From NCBI GenBank assembly GCA_949126835.1, contig OX421499.1:9647069-9711068 (forward strand): a stretch of DNA of 64,000 nt, in the 5' to 3' direction. The number at the start of each line of letters is the position of its first letter. The stretch's first letter is position 1. The notes beneath the pieces were generated by a model. The model saw nothing but the letters and a program-made list of their open reading frames with translations. It was not told the DNA's origin and made no database searches. Origin of the DNA: Anisus vortex. Its lineage: Eukaryota; Mollusca; Gastropoda; Planorbidae. The position numbers and the translations under genes were made by a program. Shown here piece after piece: positions 32,885-43,673 of the stretch.

Positions 32885-34889
32885 TACTAGTACGAATGTT
32901 TTTCATACAGTTTTAACATGAAATGCTCAGTTTTGTGTTGAACAGCCCACTTCAAATAGATTATATTAATATGCACATTAAAAACCCTATCAGACCAATG
33001 ATGCATCTAAGCAGACTTTATGCCTTATCTCTAATCTTTCTAGTAGCAGGTATGTTACTTTATGATAAAATCTGAGGATGTGAACATTTTTTGGACAAGC
33101 TTTAAAAAAGGTGCAACATTAAAATATTGACTTAAAATTATAGTAATTTAGAGTAAATTTTTACAGTATGTTACCATATTTCGGGATTAAAAAGAATGCT
33201 AGCCCTATATGTGTAAACTTTGCAAACATTAATAAAGGCAAAGTATTCACACACACATAAACAAACGTTTTATTCCATCTGTCTGTAAGTTATTTTTTTT
33301 TTAAATAAAATAATATTCTGTGAAATTTTTATGGTTTATATAATTGAATGACATATATTAAAGGATAGCACCATCATCTTTTAAGTGTTTAGGGGCCTCT
33401 AAGGGTCTAAGTCCGGCCTGAGAATTTTGTTAAACAATTATTATGTCTGACACTGTTCTGGAAATAGAAAGGAAAAAAAAATTGCTCTTCAACATGCTAC
33501 GCGGAGTTATAATCAAATATTTACACGTCATAATAATATCATCTTTTTGTATGGCGCAGACGTTTGTAATAGAAAATCGTGCACGCGGCTCTAAATATAT
33601 CACACACTATTTCTTCACAGATCGTTTCTTTACTATAGCAGAACATGCTATGCAGGGAATATATACAATGAGAATATATATATTATATTAAACAAAAAGA
33701 GCCTCTCTACAGATCCACAAGGAATATCTTAAGCCACGATAATTTATTAATAGATATTGACACTTGAGTTAATGAGCTCAAGATGAATAGAGATATTATC
33801 CAACATTAATATATAGGCTATACAAAAATGTTATGCTGGAGAAAAATAAAATAAAAATTAATTAGATGAAGCGCACACGTGCCAATTTAAACTATATATT
33901 ATATTTAAAAATCTAGCCGAAAAAAAGATGAATAAAAATACTCATTTATTTTGGACCGTTTTGGCAAGCAAGCGGTGGCGTAAAAACTGCGCATAAGACA
34001 TGGGAGTTGAAATTGGCGGTTTTATTTATTAGAAAAACTAACTAAAGAGTTTGGAAGATATGCCGGTGTGGCAAAATCATGGTGTTTTTTTTTCAATATT
34101 GAAATTTGTGTTAACAAAAAATTAACTTTTGCTTACGAACTATTTTTTTAAATTTCTTATTTTAAGGCGACAGTTTAGCACACATTTAAACCTAGGCATC
34201 TGGTGCGGCAGCCATTGACATATCGAGGATCGCAAGGTAGGGGTATGTCAAATAGTGCACTATAGGGCAAACGACGCAAAGGAAGGGGGGTATTGTATCC
34301 TGAAATAGTGCTCGGTAAGGGCGGGTCTTACACCAGGGTTTGGCATATGCCGCCCCAAGAGCCACTCTTGTTGAGTTCCCCCCCCCCCAGTCTTACACAT
34401 TAAAAAAATTTATCAATTTATATTATTCTTTTTAAAGTAGGGCGATGCACATATTGTCTATCTGGTTTCCGGTAGAGAGGTCTGGTGAGAGCCTTCCCTA
34501 TTACATGGTCGAATCAGTACTTGTTTGTGGTATTAAGGGGGAAAGGGGGGGGAAGGGTTAAAAAAAGTGTACAAAGTCAGTGAATCGTGTCATTCGGGCC
34601 AAAGGTGTGTACGGAGGAAGTGGTCAGTCCGTGCATTATTTAGAGAGACAGTTGTTTGTGTGTCTTATTAAAATTATCAGATTAAACTATTTCTATTCAA
34701 TAGTAAGTAAACTACTAAGGTTTTTGACATAGACTATTTACACATCTATTCTTTTATCAATTGACTTGAGTCAATTTTTGAATTTATTCAACAATCCAAG
34801 CATTCGCCCAGGCATTTATTTTGAACTATACTATACTATAGACAGTGTATATAGGCCTACATTCATGATATATCATATAACCATTTTAG
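32885..34889. other. Unannotated AT-rich stretch
   Basis: No gene supported. The 82-residue plus frame at 33443-33691 has no recognised domain. A C-run lies at 34379-34389, and G-rich text lies at 34280-34290 and 34540-34552. Confidence 0.5.
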
Positions 34890-34979
34890 CACATCATTAA
34901 CATAATTTAAAACAATTAAAAAAGTGCAGGACTAGACTCAGACCACAGGTGAGCGTAGGACGCAATAATATTCTGTGTA

Positions 34980-35568
34980 CAGGGTGGGCCAATAAAATGT
35001 TACCACTTTTTAATCATAGACAAGTTTTCAAAACTCAAAAGGTGAATGACATAATGATGAGGTTGGGCTTGGGCCCAGAATCTCATATTCTGACTATTAA
35101 CATGTCCATGAAGTGGAATGTGCTAATCGCTGAAAAAAATCAGGTCCAACAAAATGGGGAGATCTTCAATGCGTTGACTGATGTTTCTACAAAAGGTTAG
35201 TCTCTCGTCTCTATTTGCTGCTGTCTGAGCTTGCAAAATCTGAATTATGTATGGAAAAAGATGAAGGTCTGTGTTCAGTATGCGTCTAACGGTGGTCACA
35301 CGTCCTGTTTCCCTGAACTTCTGCAGAAGACGTCTGATTTCTTCCCGGAATGTCAATTGTGAATCGTCACTGAGTGTGGGTTACCAATTTTAATTCCAAA
35401 TCTGTTTCCACGATCTTCACTCTCTCCTTCACAGTATATTGCTTTCGATCCATTGCGATGAGAATTTAGTGTTTCGTTGTTAATATTCTTGAAAATGAAA
35501 CAAATATCTTAGTAATTTTGAAAATTGTAAGAATATAAAAAGCGGTAACATTTTATTGGCCCACCTTG
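34980..35568 (-). mobile_element. Tc1/mariner-superfamily deletion derivative
   Basis: 589 bp. The ends CAGGGTGGGCCAATAAAATG and CATTTTATTGGCCCACCTTG are inverted, differ at single positions, and are bounded by TA on both sides (34978-34979 and 35569-35570), the standard target duplication for this superfamily. It encodes the N-terminal half of a transposase on the minus strand. Confidence 0.93.
35018..35453 (-). pseudogene. mariner-like transposase, broken and C-terminally deleted
   Basis: From 35453 downward the minus strand reads an N-terminus with YTVKERVKIVE, a helix-turn-helix-type start common in this group. Then comes the linker IRRLLQKFRETGRVTTVRR and the segment LHLFPYIIQILQAQTAANRD with ERLTFC. 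The first catalytic aspartate is kept in LIFFSD, but the next codon is TAG where the family has Glu (DEAHF). After it HGHVNSQNMRFWA is still readable in frame. Sequence with the second and third acidic residues is deleted, so the protein cannot be active. At least one more frame break lies between the N-terminal segment and 35356. Confidence 0.88.
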
Positions 35569-35724
35569 TAGAAGGAGCGTTTGTAATATATAAGGTAAGC
35601 ACAAATCCATTATGCATCCATCCATTCATGTATCTATTCATTCAACAATTTTGACATTCATCCATCAAATTCAAATTATCCATTCATTTATGCATATATT
35701 CATCTAAACATTCATTCAACCTAT

Positions 35725-36350
35725 AGTGATTGTACACTTGTCGGGTATAGTGATTGTACACTTTGTTGGGTATAATGATTATACACTTGTCCGGTAAATT
35801 AATTATACACTCGTCAGATATAGTAATTATACATTTGTGGGGTATAGTGATTGTACACTTTTCGGATATAGTGATTGTACATTGTCGTGTATAGTGATTG
35901 TACACTTGTCGTGTATATTGATTGTACAATTGTCGGGTATAATGATTGTACACTTGTCGTTTATAGTGATTGTACCCTAGTCGGGTATAGTGATTGTACA
36001 CTTGTCGTTTATAGTGATTGTACCCTTGTCGGGTATAGTGATTGTACACTTGTCGTTTATAGTGATTGTACCCTAGTCGGGTATAGTGATTGTACCCTAG
36101 TCGGGTATAGTGATTGTACACTTGTCGTTTATAGTGATTGTACCCTAGTCGGGTATAGTGATTGTACCCAAGTCGGGTATAATGATTGTACACTTGTCGG
36201 GTATATTAATTGTACACTTGTCGAGTATAGTGATGGACAATTGTCGTGTATATTTATTGTACACTTGTAGTGTATATTTATTATAAAATTGTCGGATATA
36301 GTGACTTTATTCTGGGTGGATATAGTGACTGTACTCTCGTCGGAATTTCA
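35725..36350. repeat. 24-bp minisatellite, about 25 copies, partly 48-bp dimeric
   Basis: Unit TATAGTGATTGTACACTTGT plus CGGG. In the middle (about 35950-36180) two subtypes, ending CGTT and CGGG, alternate in part with CACTTG versus CCCTAG, giving 48-bp pairs. The edges decay. A length divisible by three explains open frames on both strands. Confidence 0.94.
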
Positions 36351-36360
36351 CTAAAGTTTA

Positions 36361-37310
36361 AATTCAATAGAGTAACAAGTGACAGGACTTGATTGTCTAT
36401 TTATCTCTTTAATTCAATAGAGTAACAAGTGACAGGACTTGATTGTCTATTTATCTCTTTAATTCAATAGAGTAACAAGTGACAGGACTTGATTGTCTAA
36501 TTATCTCTTTAATTCAATAGAGTAACAAGTGACAGGACTTGATTGTCTATTTATCTCTTCAATTCAATAGAGTAACAAGTGACAGGACTTGATTGTCTAT
36601 TTATCTCTTTAATTCAATAGAGTAACAAGTGACAGGACTTGATTGTCTATTTATCTCTTTAATTCAATAGAGTAACAAGTGACAGGACTTGATTGTCTAT
36701 TTATCTCTTTAATTCAATAGAGTAACAAGTGACAGGACTTGATTGTCTATTTATCTCTTTAATTCAATAGAGTAACAAGTGACAGGACTTGATTGTCTAT
36801 TTATCTCTTTAATTCAATAGAGTAACAAGTGACAGGACTTGATTGTCTATTTATCTCTTTAATTCAATAGAGTAACAAGTGACAGGACTTGATTGTCTAT
36901 TTATCTCTTTAATTCAATAGAGTAACAAGTGACAGGACTTGATTGTCTAATTATCTCTTTAATTCAATAGAGTAACAAGTGACAGGACTTGATTGTCTAA
37001 TTATCTCTTTAATTCAATAGAGTAACAAGTGACAGGACTTGATTGTCTAATTATCTCTTTAATTCAATAGAGTAACAAGTGACAGGACTTGATTGTCTAA
37101 TTATCTCTTTAATTCAATAGAGTAACAAGTGACAGGACTTGATTGTCTAATTATCTCTTTAATTCAATAGAGTAACAAGTGACAGGACTTGATTGTCTAT
37201 TTATCTCTTTAATTCAATAGAGTAACAAGTGACAGGACTTGATTGTCTAATTATCTCTTTAATTCAATAGAGTAACAAGTGACAGGACTTGATTGTCTAT
37301 TTATCTCTTT
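36361..37310. repeat. 50-bp satellite, 19 copies, highly homogeneous
   Basis: Unit AATTCAATAGAGTAACAAGT, GACAGGACTTGATTGTCTAT and TTATCTCTTT. Exactly 19 in-phase units fill 950 bases. The main polymorphism is T/A at unit position 40. By copy it reads T T A T T T T T T T T A A A A A T A T. One copy (the fourth) has C at unit position 50. Confidence 0.98.
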
Positions 37311-37679
37311 CTTTGTTTTGCCATTGGATTTATATTCTTTATCTCTGTGTCCTATCAATAATGTCTTTTATTGCCTATATGACGTCATGTGTGTGATTTA
37401 GACGTTGATTGAATCAATACACAAATATAGAATTAAAACATCATCACCGTATTTTTTCAAAAGATGTTTTTAATTTTAATTTGATTAGATCCCAAACACT
37501 TTAGTCAAGGGGCTTAGGCCTAAATGTGTGTTCATTGTCTGTGAAAAATTTTTCATACACACCACCCCCACCTTCCCCCTCTCCCCCTCTTACCTCTGTT
37601 TCTATTTAATCACGTGACTTTACTGTCCATTCACCTGAGGTAATCTTTTGTTTATGTTTTTGAGTTCACTACACGTTTT
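37311..37679. other. Unannotated stretch
   Basis: Contains a TGACGTCA (CRE-type) palindrome near 37380 and a CACGTG E-box near 37610. No gene recognised. Confidence 0.4.
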
Positions 37680-37766
37680 TCCCTCCAAAAACACTGTGCG
37701 CCTGTCCGCCATTTGTAAATGTTTCATGTTTGCACTTCAAGGTCCTTTAGATAATTCTGTGAAAGG
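37680..37766 (+). other. Weak candidate 5' non-coding exon
   Basis: Less AT-rich stretch with GTCCGCCATTTG (contains a YY1-like CGCCAT), ending CTGTGAAAG directly before GTAAGA, a good splice donor at 37767. The only in-frame ATG (near 37723) gives a very short frame. No protein homology; a guess based on sequence signals. Confidence 0.2.
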
Positions 37767-38929
37767 TAAGAATTAAATAGTATTATTCTTGTAAAAAAGG
37801 CTTAAATGTTGATATCAGTTCGAAGTAGATCTTTTATTTTTCCAGTTCTCTTCTGCTAGTATTTAGGTAAAATCTTTGAAAGTAAAATGCACACATCTAT
37901 TTCAATAACATTAGGCAAAATAATAATTATTATTATTGAATGGAAATTGATTAACTAGTGCAGACTAGCCTTGTTTTATTGCAGTATACTGTAGATTTAA
38001 ATATATTCATTGTTCATTTCATTATACATATTGAATTATCAAAACTACACACTAGTATAGCGTCAAAATGTTACAAAAAAAAAAAGATTATTTTTTACAA
38101 TGAAAGTGGTTACATTTAAGAATACTGAACTATACTTTCAGAAAAGTTTCAAGTTACTTTATCAATTATAATAAATCTAAGTCTTGATCCCGAATAAAAT
38201 AACAAAAGCAGTTAGAAGTGATTGTTATCCAATCTGTATAGGAGAATCAATGTTTGAAAATTTCTAAAAACTGTACATATAAATATAATATAGAAAACAG
38301 GATGAAAGGGAAACAAAACTAATAAGAAATATAAAGAGATGGGAAACAATAGGCAAATAGAGATTAATGAGATAGATGTATTTATTGCAGATATAATATT
38401 CATTTGTTTGTTTAGCGCCTATACATGTTATTATTCATTTATTCTAGATCTAGGTGTTTCACAATGTTTAATGCTCTATGTTCTGTGTTGCAATTGTTCT
38501 TGGTTGTTTCAATGTTTTGTGTTCTATGATACAATTGATATAAATGTCTCAATGCTTAGCGTGTCAGTGGCATAGAGACAGTTGTTTACATAAATACGTG
38601 TTATTTGAAGACGGAATTGTTTTTAAAATAGTGACTACAACTCATGTTAGTCTTTTCTTATTGAACATTTGTAGGTCTTTGGATGGATTTATATATGTAT
38701 ATCTGCATATAATTAGCCTACTCTTACTTCCCGAGTGGCATCCGCGCATGGTCTTGTGATAAAATACAGTAGTTACTGTCACTCTAATTCCAGACATCAA
38801 AAGACATAGACTATATTATATTAAATTTATCAAGTAGTCATAATTTAAAACCTATCATTTCATGCTCATTAAAATAAAAAAGATCACTGACTCTTAATAC
38901 ACTGAATGTTTAGATGGAAACACAGAATG
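37767..38929. other. Unannotated AT-rich stretch
   Basis: No gene supported. At about 38728-38757 CCCGAGTGGCATCCG matches a short piece of the non-LTR family found at 63262. Confidence 0.45.
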
Positions 38930-40020
38930 CTGATAACAAAATTTCAGGTCATGTATTTCTTATTCAAATATTTTATTTTAATACAAGTCGAGTGACAGAA
39001 GAAAAGAAACAAATATGGATGGAAATTGTAAGTTTTTTTTTTCATTTCATTTATAATGTGTTAGATATGTAGCCCAGTTGATATTTGCAATCGCTTTACA
39101 CGTATTTTGTTTACTTAATAATGTATGCATTAATGAATAGTATTTTTTTAATCCTTTAGGATTTAGGATGTGTTAAATATGTAGTTATTTGCAGTCGCTT
39201 TACACGTATTATTTTTACTTAATAATGTATGCATTAATTAATAGTATTTTTAATCCTTAGTATTTAGGATGTTATAGATATGTAGTTGATATTTGCAGTC
39301 GCTTTACAAGTATTTTGTTGACATATTAATGTATACATTACTGAACATTATTTTTAATCCTCTTATAAAATTGTATCTTGAAGACCATAGGTATAGAATG
39401 AAGTCAAGACAACCCCGGGGTCAAAGCTGTATAAAGATGAACTGCACAAGAACTCAAGCGACAGAAGAAAAGAAGCACGGATGGAAATTGTAAGGTTTTG
39501 TTTTCATTTAATTTAGGATGTGTTAAATATTTAGCTGATATTTGCAGTCGCTTTACATGTATTTTGTTTACTTAATAATGTATGCATTAATGAATAGTAT
39601 TTTTAGTCCTTTAGGATTTAGGATGTGTTAAATATGTAGAGTTGATATTTGCAGTGGCTTTACACGTTTTTATTTACTTAATAATGTATGCATTAATGAA
39701 TAGTATTTTTTAATCCATTAGGATTTAGGATGTGTTAAATATATAGTTGATATTTGCAGTGGCTTTACACGTGTGTTGTTTACTTAATAATGTATGCATG
39801 AATGAATAGTATTTTTAATCCTTTAGGTTTAAGATGTATTAAATATGTAGTTATTCGCAATCACTTTACACGTATTTTTCTTACATAATAATGTATGCTT
39901 AAATGAATAGTATTTGTTATCCTTTAGGATTTAAGATTTGTTAAATATGTAATTTGCAGTCACTTTACATGTATTTTGTTTACTTAATAATGTATGCATC
40001 AATGACTAGTATAAGATACA
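38930..40020. repeat. 105-bp satellite, about 8 copies, with a duplicated exon-like insert
   Basis: Unit contains CGCTTTACACGTATTTTGTT, TACTTAATAATGTATGCATT, AATGAATAGTATTTTTAATC and GGATTTAGGATGTGTTAAAT. Copies run through 39030-39340 and 39500-40000. Two non-satellite stretches (38985-39030 and 39385-39492) share GACAGAAGAAAAGAA and ATGGATGGAAATTGTAAG or CGGATGGAAATTGTAAGG. Confidence 0.9.
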
Positions 40021-40051
40021 TTGATAGAAATGGCGTGGTTTGTTTTTCATG

Positions 40052-40240
40052 TTTTAATATTACTTTTCTCCTATTTTTCTTTTAATATTATTTTTCTGTT
40101 TCATTTTTTTAAATTACTTTTCTTCACGAATTTTAATATTTCTTCTTCTATATAGGTTTTAATATTACTTTCTACCACATGTTTTAATATTACTTTTCTC
40201 CTACGTTTTAATATTACTTTTCTCCTATATGGTTTATGTT
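40052..40240. repeat. Degenerate repeat of TTTTAATATTACTTTTCTCC
   Basis: About six imperfect copies with irregular spacing and substitutions. Confidence 0.8.
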
Positions 40241-40810
40241 ATTACATTTTGTTGCTGTGAGTGTATTGTTAAGTTCTGCCTCTATGTGGTCATTACTTTA
40301 TGTTTTATAGGATTATTAATTTTCATGGCAGCTGTATATGCATACTTAATGATTGTTTATATTAGTAATTAGCATGTGTCAATTTTGTTCTTTATGTTTC
40401 CCACTAGCTATATAGATCTCTGTTATATTAATGTATGGTCTACAGCCGTTTTTTATTCATGTTTGTTATCCACTTTTTGTATTTTGAAGTAATCTTTTCT
40501 ACTAATAGGATACTACTAAAATCTAGAAGTCTTAGGTAGACACATTTTAGCTTTAGATGAACTAAAAATAGTGGTAGTTAAATAGAATATAGTCGCACGT
40601 AAATAGTAAATTTTCTCCAAATGTTTTTACTAACATGCAGTAGAACCTACACAAAAAAAATAAAAAAATATGAGTTTTAATATTACTATATGCACTGGCT
40701 AAATCTGAATCAAACTAATTCTAATTTGAAAATTTTTAAAATTCAAAATGTAAATATTTAAATAAAGCTATTTCTATTATAACTCTATCTACATATTTTT
40801 AGTTTTTAGA
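40241..40810. other. Unannotated AT-rich stretch
   Basis: No gene or repeat recognised. Confidence 0.5.
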
Positions 40811-41015
40811 ATTTATGAGTAATTGAAATATACATGCAAGAAATACATTTCATTTATGAGTAATTGAAATATACATGCAAGAAATACATTTCATTTATGA
40901 GTAATTGAAATATACATGCAAGAAATACATTTCATTTATGAGTAATTGAAATATACATGCAAGAAATACATTTCATTTATGAGTAATTGAAATATACATG
41001 CAAGAAATACATTTC
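40811..41015. repeat. 41-bp tandem repeat, 5 copies
   Basis: Unit ATTTATGAGTAATTGAAATA, TACATGCAAGAAATACATTT and C. Five copies are essentially identical. Confidence 0.97.
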
Positions 41016-41289
41016 ATTCAACAGCTCTTAACTTCTTTGCTTCAAAAATTTAATTTTAATAGGTTTTTAGTTATAGCCTAAAGGTTCTACTGTAGTTCTA
41101 CTAGTACTAACCGGTGTGTTAGGTAGTGGGATAATGAATTATATTTACTGGTCTCTGAAAGCCATATCTTTTAAGATATTCAGATTCCATTTAGTTCCAA
41201 ATCTCACTGCCTGGCTCATGTATGGCTCCTCGTGCCACACCCTGGACAACAGCTTTGGCTAGCTGGCTAAATTACATGAGCAGTATTTT
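41016..41289. other. Unannotated stretch
   Basis: Contains GCTGGCTAAATTACATGAGC near 41262, which recurs as GCTGGCTAAACTACATGGGC near 42253 on the far side of the 48-bp array. Confidence 0.5.
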
Positions 41290-42215
41290 TTCTTGTTAAT
41301 ATATTGATATTTTCCTTACATTAAACTGCAATTATCCACTATGTTGACGTATTGGCCTTTTTCTTACATTAAACTGCAATTATCCACTATGTTGACATAT
41401 TGGACTTTTCCTTACATTAAACTGCAATTATCCACTATGTTGACATATTGGACTTTTCCTTACATTAAACTGCAATTATCCACTATGTTGACATATTGGA
41501 CTTTTCCTTACATTAAACTGCAATTGTCCACTATGTTGACATATTGGACTTTTCCTTACATTAAACTGCAACTGTCCACTATGTTGACGTATTGGCCTTT
41601 TTCTTACATTAAACTGCAACTGTCCACTATGTTGACATATTGGACTTTTCCTTACATTAAACTGCAACTGTCCACTGTGTTGACGTATTGGCCTTTTTCT
41701 TACATTAAACTGCAACTGTCCACTATGTTGACATATTGGACTTTTCCTTACATTAAACTGCAACTGTCCACTATGTTGACGTATTGGCCTTTTTCTTACA
41801 TTAAACTGCAACTGTCCACTATGTTGACATATTGGACGTTTCCTTACATTAAACTGCAACTGTCCACTATGTTGACGTATTGGCCTTTTTCTTACATTAA
41901 ACTGCAACTGTCCACTATGTTGACATATTGGACTTTTCCTTACATTAAACTGCAACTGTCCACTATGTTGACGTATTGGCCTTTTTCTTACATTAAACTG
42001 CAACTGTCCACTATGTTGACATATTGGACTTTTCCTTACATTAAACTGCAACTGTCCACTATGTTGTTATATTAATCTTTTTCTTACATTAAACTGCAAT
42101 TGTCTACTACATTGATATATTGGCCTTTTAAAAATTATTTTCTTACATGAAACTGCTACTGTCCACTATGTTGATGCAATGGCCTTTTTCTTACTTTAAA
42201 CTGCAATGTTTCATT
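41290..42215. repeat. 48-bp satellite with alternating A/B higher-order structure
   Basis: Unit TTACATTAAACTGCAACTGT, CCACTATGTTGACATATTGG and ACTTTTCC. Subtype A has GACATATTGGACTTTTCC and subtype B has GACGTATTGGCCTTTTTC. From 41341 the order is B A A A A B A B A B A B A B A, so the second part is a 96-bp dimeric array. Diverged units flank both ends (41290 and 42066-42215). Because 48 is divisible by 3 and no stop occurs, 244- and 191-residue frames are open on opposite strands. Confidence 0.96.
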
Positions 42216-43239
42216 ATGCTTATATATTTTTTTTTCTGACATTGTATTGGCTGGCTGGCTAAACTACATGGGCAATACTGCTTGCTACTACATATGTGTT
42301 ATTTACGAACCTTAAACAGTAATATATTTTTAGTATGATTTTACAAAAGTGAATTTTTTAACATAAAAATTGCAACATTTATTATAATTTTTTTCTACCT
42401 ACAATTTTTATATGCTTGATATTTTTCATAAAGCTTTTAAATTCATTAATATATTATGCATTAGTTCTACAGCTGTTGTAGCTTTTCATTATTATTTCTT
42501 AGAAAATAATTGTAACAATTTTTCAGTCCTCATTTGTTTCATTTAATGTCATTTAAGAAATATTTGATTCCTCAAAATTTTATTGTTATAAAATTATTAA
42601 AAAATAAACAATATCTGAATGTTTATTTTTCTTAGTTTATATTGCCTACAATTGATGTTATGGCATTGAATTCTAAAATATATATTTTTTTCTGAACTAC
42701 ATATATATAAAATATATATTAGATTTTATTAATGAAAAATCCTCAAATCAAAATTGTTTTAAACAAATACAACGAAATTATATAAAACCACTAAAATAAC
42801 ACAATGATTATTAAAATAAATAAAATCCAATCCAACAGTTCAAAGTTCAAAGTTTTATTCAATTTACCAAAATTTTGACACTTAGTGAAATTGTAAATAT
42901 TCAGTGCTCAAAAACATGTTATATAAGTTTAATGAGGGGAAGGGGGGGGGGAGGTAGACAAGTTCTGAATATTACATTTGACCTTTCTGGGTTTTATGAA
43001 AAGTTCAATTAACCATCTTCTTACATAATACATTACCAAAACAGTATGAAAGGAAGTGTTTTAAAATGTAGCTAAATTCACCAGTTTCTTTGGCAAGCAA
43101 TGGGATAGTATGACCAACACAGTGCTTAACCAACTTTACTTTCTCCAACTAATATCAGAAAACTAATTAGTACTGGATAGGCCCCCTGAAAAGATTATAC
43201 ATTTTCTAATAAGTATAAACAAAATGTAAAACGGAGTGA
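42216..43239. other. Unannotated AT-rich stretch
   Basis: No gene supported. G-run at 42940-42952. Confidence 0.5.
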
Positions 43240-43285
43240 TTATACGGCGGATCCGCCGTATAACGCTCAGCGTTATTCGGCGGAT
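43240..43285. repeat. GC-rich double palindrome
   Basis: 43240-43263 is a perfect 24-base palindrome centred on GGATCC (TATACGGCGGATCCGCCGTA within it). Overlapping it, 43251-43285 forms a hairpin around C43268: 17-base arms with one mismatch, inner part AACGCT-C-AGCGTT. The motif CGGCGGAT thus occurs three times in alternating orientation. Confidence 0.93.
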
Positions 43286-43384
43286 TTTTGCGTGAACTCC
43301 TGACCTATATTATACATAATTGTTTATCTGGTCCTATATGGTTAATTACTATTTTTTCGTATTATTTAGAACAAGGTTTGTTGG

Positions 43385-43450
43385 CCCAATTGTTAGTAGC
43401 TTGCGCTGTCAACAGGGGTGACGCAGGTTCAAATCCAGCCAGCTCCGCCA
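43385..43450 (+). other. tRNA-like fragment beside the gap
   Basis: A B-box-like GCAGGTTCAAATCC and a terminal CTCCGCCA resemble the 3' half of a tRNA. No matching acceptor 5' strand is found upstream, so a working tRNA gene is not supported. It may be a SINE head or tRNA pseudogene, since the following sequence is lost in the gap. Confidence 0.35.
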
Positions 43451-43473
43451 ATTTTTTTTAGTATTATAAAAAA

Positions 43474-43673
43474 NNNNNNNNNNNNNNNNNNNNNNNNNNN
43501 NNNNNNNNNNNNNNNNNNNNNNNNNNNNNNNNNNNNNNNNNNNNNNNNNNNNNNNNNNNNNNNNNNNNNNNNNNNNNNNNNNNNNNNNNNNNNNNNNNNN
43601 NNNNNNNNNNNNNNNNNNNNNNNNNNNNNNNNNNNNNNNNNNNNNNNNNNNNNNNNNNNNNNNNNNNNNNNNN
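43474..43673. other. Assembly gap, 200 N
   Basis: Exactly 200 unresolved bases, a round number typical of a placeholder. The true length and content are unknown. Confidence 1.

Larger units (their letters stand above)
34890..35610 (+). mobile_element. Non-LTR retrotransposon 3' tail, interrupted
   Basis: The text from 34890 to 34977 and from 35569 onward together reproduces the 3' coding end and tail seen at 53250 and 48330 on the opposite strand: GACTAGACTCAGACCACAGG, GAGCGTAGGACGCAATAAT, then GAAGGAGCGTTTGTAATATA after the insert. Translation of the left part includes SVGRNNIL, matching SVGRNNLL at 53196-53411 and GVGRNNLL at 63356. Confidence 0.82.

Noticed and set aside
35684..36270. 169-residue minus and 131-residue plus frames
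   Set aside because: Translated 24-bp satellite, open on both strands.
36361..37310. CRISPR-like regular array
   Set aside because: Units abut with no unique spacers and the context is animal DNA; it is a satellite.
41341..42075. 244-residue plus and 191-residue minus frames with 16-residue repeats
   Set aside because: Both strands are open because the 48-bp unit is divisible by 3 and stop-free; synonymous versus nonsynonymous bias is not apparent.
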